NCBI GenBank assembly: GCA_000827495.1
Contig: KN817550.1
Span: 249,928-313,927 of the forward strand
From: Hypholoma sublateritium FD-334 SS-4
Taxonomy: Eukaryota > Basidiomycota > Agaricomycetes > Agaricales > Strophariaceae
Length of the DNA stretch: 64,000 nucleotides
Direction of reading: 5' to 3'
Program-made: the position numbers and the translations under genes
The notes under the pieces: model-generated
Databases searched by the model: none
What the model was told of the DNA's origin: nothing
What the model saw: the letters and a program-made list of their open reading frames with translations, nothing else
Part shown: positions 58,891 through 64,000 of the stretch, piece by piece
Position numbering within the stretch: the stretch's first letter is position 1
Layout: every line of letters starts with the position of its first letter

Positions 58891-61251
58891 GGCCGGAGAA
58901 ATCGAGTGTTAAAGGAGATCTATAAGTTTTTAATAAAGGCACAAGTGACACTTAAAAGCACAGCTACGCAAGAGGGTCTTCGTTATATTGTTGCCACAGG
59001 CCGCAGGAATGTTCTAAACGTACCGAAAAATTGAATTCCCTGCAGCAAGGGAGAAAGAGTTGAAGGAAAACGTTGACTCTTTCTTCAAAGAGATCCGAAG
59101 AAGCAGTTGGGGCGATCTTTGTTTGCTAACCCACGTTGCCTTGAGTCGTGCCGTCATCACATCTTTTCTATGGCAGCCGTCAGCCGAATAATAGGATGAA
59201 AGGTGACAATAAGCGCCTTATTCTGACCTGACCGGAGACCTGAGCGAGACTATGGGCAGACAGCCCAAGGGCTGTAAACAACATGTCCGAGTTCCTCAAA
59301 GGGGATTGTTATTGAACATGCTCTCCGTGGATTTTAGTAATTAATTGTCAGCGATCTTAAATCCCAATGGAGGCAAAACACACCACTGGCATGGGATTCG
59401 CCAGAGCGTTTTAATCTCAGCGAATCTGCGCAGACGGCGAAGTTGTCTTTGTTTGCAGAGGAAGCCATTCCACTGGGTTTGACCTACGAAATTGGGACAT
59501 TCCTTGTTCTTTCTTTAGGGAATTAAGTATGCGCCAGGAATCGGTTCTCCCCTGGGTGGCCGCAGGGCTCAGTAAGCACCAGGAACATTTGGTGGATCTT
59601 GGTGGATCAATATCGTCCATCCCAACAAAAACCCATCAGATCAACCCCCAAAATGTACCGGCAATACACTCACCACTTGATCAAAGAATAAATCAGGAGA
59701 CAAACGAGCCACGAATAATTGATATACCAGGCGTCTGACGTCTGACGGGCAGATACCGGGGTGGGAATATCTTGTGATAATCGATGGGAAACGATCAGCA
59801 AACGAGCAGATAGGTTTCATGTGGCTGCAGAAATGTGAAGGATGATAGCACCTTCCAAAATATCGTTACTTTATTCCAGACTTCCCCAAGACTTCTCAGC
59901 CTGTAGGCAGCTAAGTCACCGTCAATATGATCGGACTCAAGCCATGACATGTACTCGCTTGAAGCGAACCTTTAGATACTTAAGCGCTTGTGAATGACTG
60001 GCGATGGCGTTTGAGGAAGGACGTACATAGTAACCCTTCGAGAACAACGTCGTCAAGTGGTGTAGGGGCGTTGCCAAGTGTAGGATGCGACGAGTTGCGT
60101 CATGACAATCAGGTCCCGAATAAGCGCTGTAAAATGGCAGTCGTTTTGACTGTTCAAAAAAAAGGTGGGTCTAGCTTTCGCGGTACTTACTCCTACTCGG
60201 AGAGGTTTTGCGTCTTATGTTGCTCGGAAGGAACAAGGAGAATTCTTCGACGTCGATATCAGGCGGCAAATGAGAATTCCAATAGCCACTGGAAAGGAAG
60301 GGCTTTGAGCTACTGGGCGCGAACAGGAGCCCGGAGCAATGGGAGACTCATGGAGGTGCATCGGTAATGTAAAGCCTTACGACTCGGAACCGACAGCGTG
60401 AGCTCAAACAGATAAAACTGGCTGTTGCTATACACTGAAGGCCATGCCTACGCAGGAGGGGGTAGTCAGCTTAAGTACTTCTGGCATTGTTCGTAAAAGG
60501 GAAATGTACGCGATTTCGTCTCCGCGAAAGTCACGGCTTGGATTGTAACAAGGATTCTTTGTGTTTCGCAGTTGAACCGGTACAGACATGTCTGAGGCGT
60601 AAGGGGTGAGTTCGGCGGGATATAAGGATACTGGCACGGTGCAGCCGAACAGAGGTAGCACGGCGCGTTGCTTCGCTCCACACCATGGCCACCCCGTCAC
60701 CCCGCATTCTGTTGTGGAGCACAGGCCTTGCTCACCACCCAACGGTATGTACGCTGCCGCCGCTGCTGAAAAAGTTCGCGGACGCAAACGTATTAAGCAT
60801 TCCAGCATGGAGAGTATATGAGCATTCTCCGTTCCACCGTGCAGCGTGTAGGTGTCAGGACTCAGCTTGTACGTCGTCCGTGCTGACGGCACAAGAACTG
60901 TGAGGTGAGTCCAGTTTTGAATGGCTTCAGGGCCGATAACTTATTCTTCTACGATGTGTTGCCGTTTGAAGTTCAAATATTATCGATATGCAAAGTGTGC
61001 TCGCTAGTAGTGTTAGTGGTATTTGTCAAGTTTAATCTCAGCGACCCGAGGCGCACGCGGACCCGTCGCTTCGCATTCGCGCCGTCCGCCGAGGTGCCTT
61101 CGCCGCGGCAGAATGTGACGTCAGAAAGCAGATGACGTTGTGCAACTGTCTCACTCACCACGTACTTGTCACTCTCAACAATCCACCTCAAGTCTTCAAA
61201 GATATTCAAACGATGCTCGCGGTATCGTTCCCCACTTGTTTCTCTGTGACG
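58891..61251. other. Long intergenic region
   Basis: About 2.4 kb with no supported gene. Frames near 60428-60892 (-) and 60606-60903 (+) overlap each other and neither shows a motif. The first few hundred bases are promoter DNA for the HMG-box gene. Confidence 0.4.
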
Positions 61252-61575
61252 ATGCACATGTTGCACGCGCGACCAGCACTCAGGCTCACGCCCATTATAT
61301 CGCGCGGCTATGCCAGACAGCCACCGGTGCCCGATACCAACACCCCCGCCACGGCATCCAAATCACGGACGCCAACGAAACACACCAAAGCGTCGGGTGA
61401 TGTCAATGACACTGGAACAGAATCGAGCGAATATGATCTTGTCGACACCGATCCCACAAGCACGACCTCACCGTATGACCATCCGCGGACCAGCGGGACG
61501 CAATTGCGGTACGGCGGAAAGGAGAACATCCAGAATTCGGAGACAGCAAGGCAGGACGGGACGAGGGACAAATGA
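61252..61575 (+). CDS. Possible small mitochondrial protein
   Basis: An unspliced frame of 107 codons from the ATG at 61252. It begins MHMLHARPALRLTPIISRGY, which looks like a mitochondrial targeting presequence (Arg-rich, no acids). The rest is hydrophilic and acidic with a conserved-looking QLRYGGKENIQ near the end. A further in-frame ATG lies upstream at 61213. I do not recognise the family. The composition and presequence favour a real gene, but no second line of evidence exists. Confidence 0.45.
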   Translation: MHMLHARPALRLTPIISRGYARQPPVPDTNTPATASKSRTPTKHTKASGDVNDTGTESSEYDLVDTDPTSTTSPYDHPRTSGTQLRYGGKENIQNSETARQDGTRDK

Positions 61576-62855
61576 AACGGCGACCGTGATACAAGGAGAG
61601 AATGGCGTGGAGTTTGGAAAAGAAGGTAGTAAGCCGTAGCTTCAAAAGAGCCTGCAGCAGGGCATATTTCATGGTCGGCGTTAGCGTTGGGCGTAGGGCT
61701 GGGTTACGGTTCATACGGTTCTTGTTAGAATGAGGCAGAGTCACAGTGCTGCAACGCAAATGCGTCAGGAGTCCCACAAACGGGGCGAGAAGTAGAACAA
61801 TAGCGAACTCACCAAGGGCACGCGATCTACGCTATGCATATGCGAGAAATAGCAATAGCAAGGGGAAATGAATAAAAGCCTCACAGTTGAAGCGCTGATA
61901 CGTGTTTTCTTGTTAATAGTTGTATTCGCGTGTAGGATTGGAATTGCAAAGTCTGTTTCCAACAATAAGGCGATACTATTCACGTCGGCGCGTGTAGTAG
62001 GGGCGACCAAACAGAGTGGTCTCACGACGTACTGGATGGAGCATACTCCGCGGTTCGCCAGAGAATGATACACAGGGGACAGGCGTAATCTTGGCCCAGT
62101 GCAGTGACAAGCACAAATCCTCCACCCAATATCTGCACTGGGTTGAATTTACGGTATCGTGAGATGAGATGTCGAGAAAATACGTACCTGATTGTCGAGG
62201 CTACTCGCGGGCGGCCCAATATGCCACAGAATTAATGGTCATATAGCCAACATATAGCGCCAGCAGAGCCGAGGCAAAGAAAATTCCTCAGGGACCTGCT
62301 TCCATGGCGGCTATCACTGAGCTGGATGCAAGAGCCATTGGATGGGAGCAATGAGAGTGCGGTGTCTCCTCATTCCTTTCAAAGTTTGTAGGGAACTGTA
62401 TGTTGAACTTGTGTTGAACTTCAAGTTGATGCGCAGCCCAGATTCGTGCAGAACAACATGCCAGTACTAGTGCATACACGATGAAGAATTAAATTCGTTT
62501 GACGTTCGCTGAGGGTGACGGTAGCGTTGCAGTAGTGAGTGCTTGGTGTTGAGTTCAATGGCGAGGGATGTGGCCAAAATGTGGCGACTCGAGAGGAGTT
62601 GGCAAGTTAGTCAATACAGATTATGTAATACTCATTACTTAATTATAATATACAACGCGGACCGACGCGGCCCGTTATTTTGCTATTTATAGAATCGACC
62701 GGCGTCGCGTCTAATCTTGTCTTTCCAACCAACATGGCGTTTGAGCAACAGATTACAGGTAGCAAGACGCATGGCCTCCTCAGTGCCAGTTTTGTAGATT
62801 CACTGACTTCCGGTTGCACAAAATATACATCCACACAATCTACACACTGCCATTC
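61576..62855. other. Intergenic, no gene recognised
   Basis: AT-rich DNA with only short frames. The right end is the 3' flank of LYS9. Confidence 0.5.
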
Positions 62856-64000
62856 TTACAGAGTCTTCTCGATGAGCCCGAGTCCCTCCTTCTCAAGCTG
62901 CTCGCGCAAGGGATCGCAGAATTCTTTGCTGTACGGCGCGTGCACACCCGGCGTGCTGAGCACGCCGTCGAGCACGAGCTGCGTCGCAATACCGCAGGGG
63001 ATGCCTACGGTGCGCGCCATCGCCGAGTAGCCAGAGCCCGTCGGCGCGCCGTACGCCTCAAGCGTCGACGTGCGCGTCTCGGCCGAGCCGTCTGCCCACT
63101 CGATGATGAACTTGTGCTGCAGCATCACTAGGTCGCGCTCGCCGGGCGCGTACGCCATCAGCGTCTCGAGCTGTGCGCAGAGCGTGTCGAGGAGGTTGCC
63201 CGCGCGCGGCGTCAGCGGAACCGTGCTGAACAGCCCGATCCAGCGCAGGCCCGAAATGATACGTGCAGTCTCCGCCTCGGAGGGGAACTTGCAGAGCTCC
63301 TTAATGCGTGCGACGAGGGTGCTATCAGGAAAGGGTTAATCGTCGGTCGACATAGAGATATGCGAAACGTACGCCTCGGTGGCATCAGCAGCGCCGGTGG
63401 CCCTTTGGGTGGCCTCGGCCCAGGTGAGCCCGGCGACGAGCCAATCTTTCTCGGAGGCATCGAGGTAGCCGAGGTCAACGAGTGCCTTGATGAACTCGGG
63501 GAATCCCTGGTACCTGAGCGTTCCACGGACAACAGTCTCCGCCTCGGGAATGTTGTAGAACTCGCGGAAGGGCGTCGAGTCGCGGTTAGGGTACGCGACG
63601 AACGCGAAAGCGGGGGTAATGTAGTAGGGCTTGGCGTGCGCCATGAGCTCGGTGCCGGTGACGGTGACCTTCTGGCTCGAGTCGTAGTAGGAGGCAGTGT
63701 TGAGCAGGGCGAGTAGGACACCGCGCGAGGACCAGGAGAATTTGTATCCGAGCGGGTTATCGGAGCAGTCGGGGGCGGGGAGCCCACCGCAGTATGACAA
63801 GAACTGTTTGATTTTGCCGCCCTTTTCGTGCACTTCGGAAATGGTCTTGACAGCGTACAAGTGGTCGATACCGGGGTCCAGACCGATCTCGTTCATAACG
63901 ATGATACCAGCATCCTTGACGGCCTGGTCAAGCTCGCGCATGGCGGGCGAGATGTAGCTCGTGGTGACTACGTTGGTCTTGCCCTTGATGGCAGCCTCGA
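62856..64000 (-). CDS. LYS9: Saccharopine reductase (NADP+, L-glutamate-forming), 5' end outside the window
   Basis: The enzyme joins alpha-aminoadipate semialdehyde and glutamate to form saccharopine, the penultimate step of fungal lysine synthesis. Two exons are visible (from beyond 64000 to 63373, and 63321-62856), joined across a GTACGT..CTGATAG intron. Family landmarks include NVVTTSYISPAMRELDQ, VMNEIGLDPGIDHLYAVKTI, YCGGLPAPDCSDNPLGYKFS, YRNIPEAET-type FYNIPEAETVVRGTLRYQGF, and near the end RDLVMLQHKFIIEW and GIATQLVLDGVL. The N-terminal NADP-binding part lies off the edge. The visible part is intact. Confidence 0.95.

Noticed and set aside
60428..60903. Overlapping frames of 154 (-) and 72 (+) codons
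   Set aside because: They overlap on opposite strands and neither has domain-like sequence or good splice extension.
1..64000. CRISPR arrays, rRNA genes, bacterial operons
   Set aside because: None was seen; the spliced genes and gene families are eukaryotic and fungal.

Overview
The window looks like nuclear DNA of an agaricomycete (mushroom-forming basidiomycete). Almost every gene is broken by many introns of about 50-60 bp with GT..AG ends. The gene content is also typical of the group: a KDZ-type transposon, a group III HAMP-repeat histidine kinase, a 7TM orphan protein, a DUF6593-like protein, an HMG-box factor and a PARP-E2 fusion. Exon structures below were assembled by eye from reading frames and splice signals.

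Region 1 (1-11.4 kb) is mobile and decayed DNA. A tRNA-derived, SINE-like head and an array of GGAATTCC/CCATGG palindromes abut a caspase-like gene that has lost its C-terminal part. Just upstream of that gene sits a complete 9,747-bp DNA transposon (1641-11387). It has 301-bp terminal inverted repeats that are identical by eye and an 8-bp target duplication (CATTCTAC). It carries three co-oriented, intron-containing genes: a 1,055-aa KDZ transposase, a protein with an RNase H1 N-terminal/viroplasmin-like domain, and an HMG/YABBY-like basic protein. This composite element is the most interesting object in the window.

Region 2 (11.4-30.4 kb) holds ordinary genes. In order they are a single-pass membrane protein (-), tRNA-dihydrouridine synthase DUS3 (+, 13 exons), an F-box-like protein (+), a 7TM protein (-), a small ankyrin-repeat protein (-) and a large PARP/ubiquitin-conjugating fusion (-).

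Region 3 (30.4-41 kb) is gene-poor at first and contains one small unknown gene (-). It continues with a TMEM184/DUF300-type transmembrane protein (+), a GPI-type PLC-like phosphodiesterase (-) and an alkyltransferase-like DNA repair protein with PWHR in place of PCHR (-).

Region 4 (41-49.4 kb) is a head-to-tail pair. A HAMP-only protein with no kinase or receiver is followed by a full group III hybrid histidine kinase (Nik1/Os-1 type, osmosensing and fungicide-response family).

Region 5 (49.4-64 kb) carries a membrane-anchored methyltransferase (-), a TPR + CCCH-finger protein (-), a Cys-rich two-TM protein (+), a second PLC-like paralogue (-), a DUF6593-like protein (-), an HMG-box regulator (-), a possible small mitochondrial protein (+) and, cut by the window edge, saccharopine reductase LYS9 (-), the penultimate step of fungal lysine synthesis. 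No CRISPR, rRNA or convincing intact tRNA was seen.
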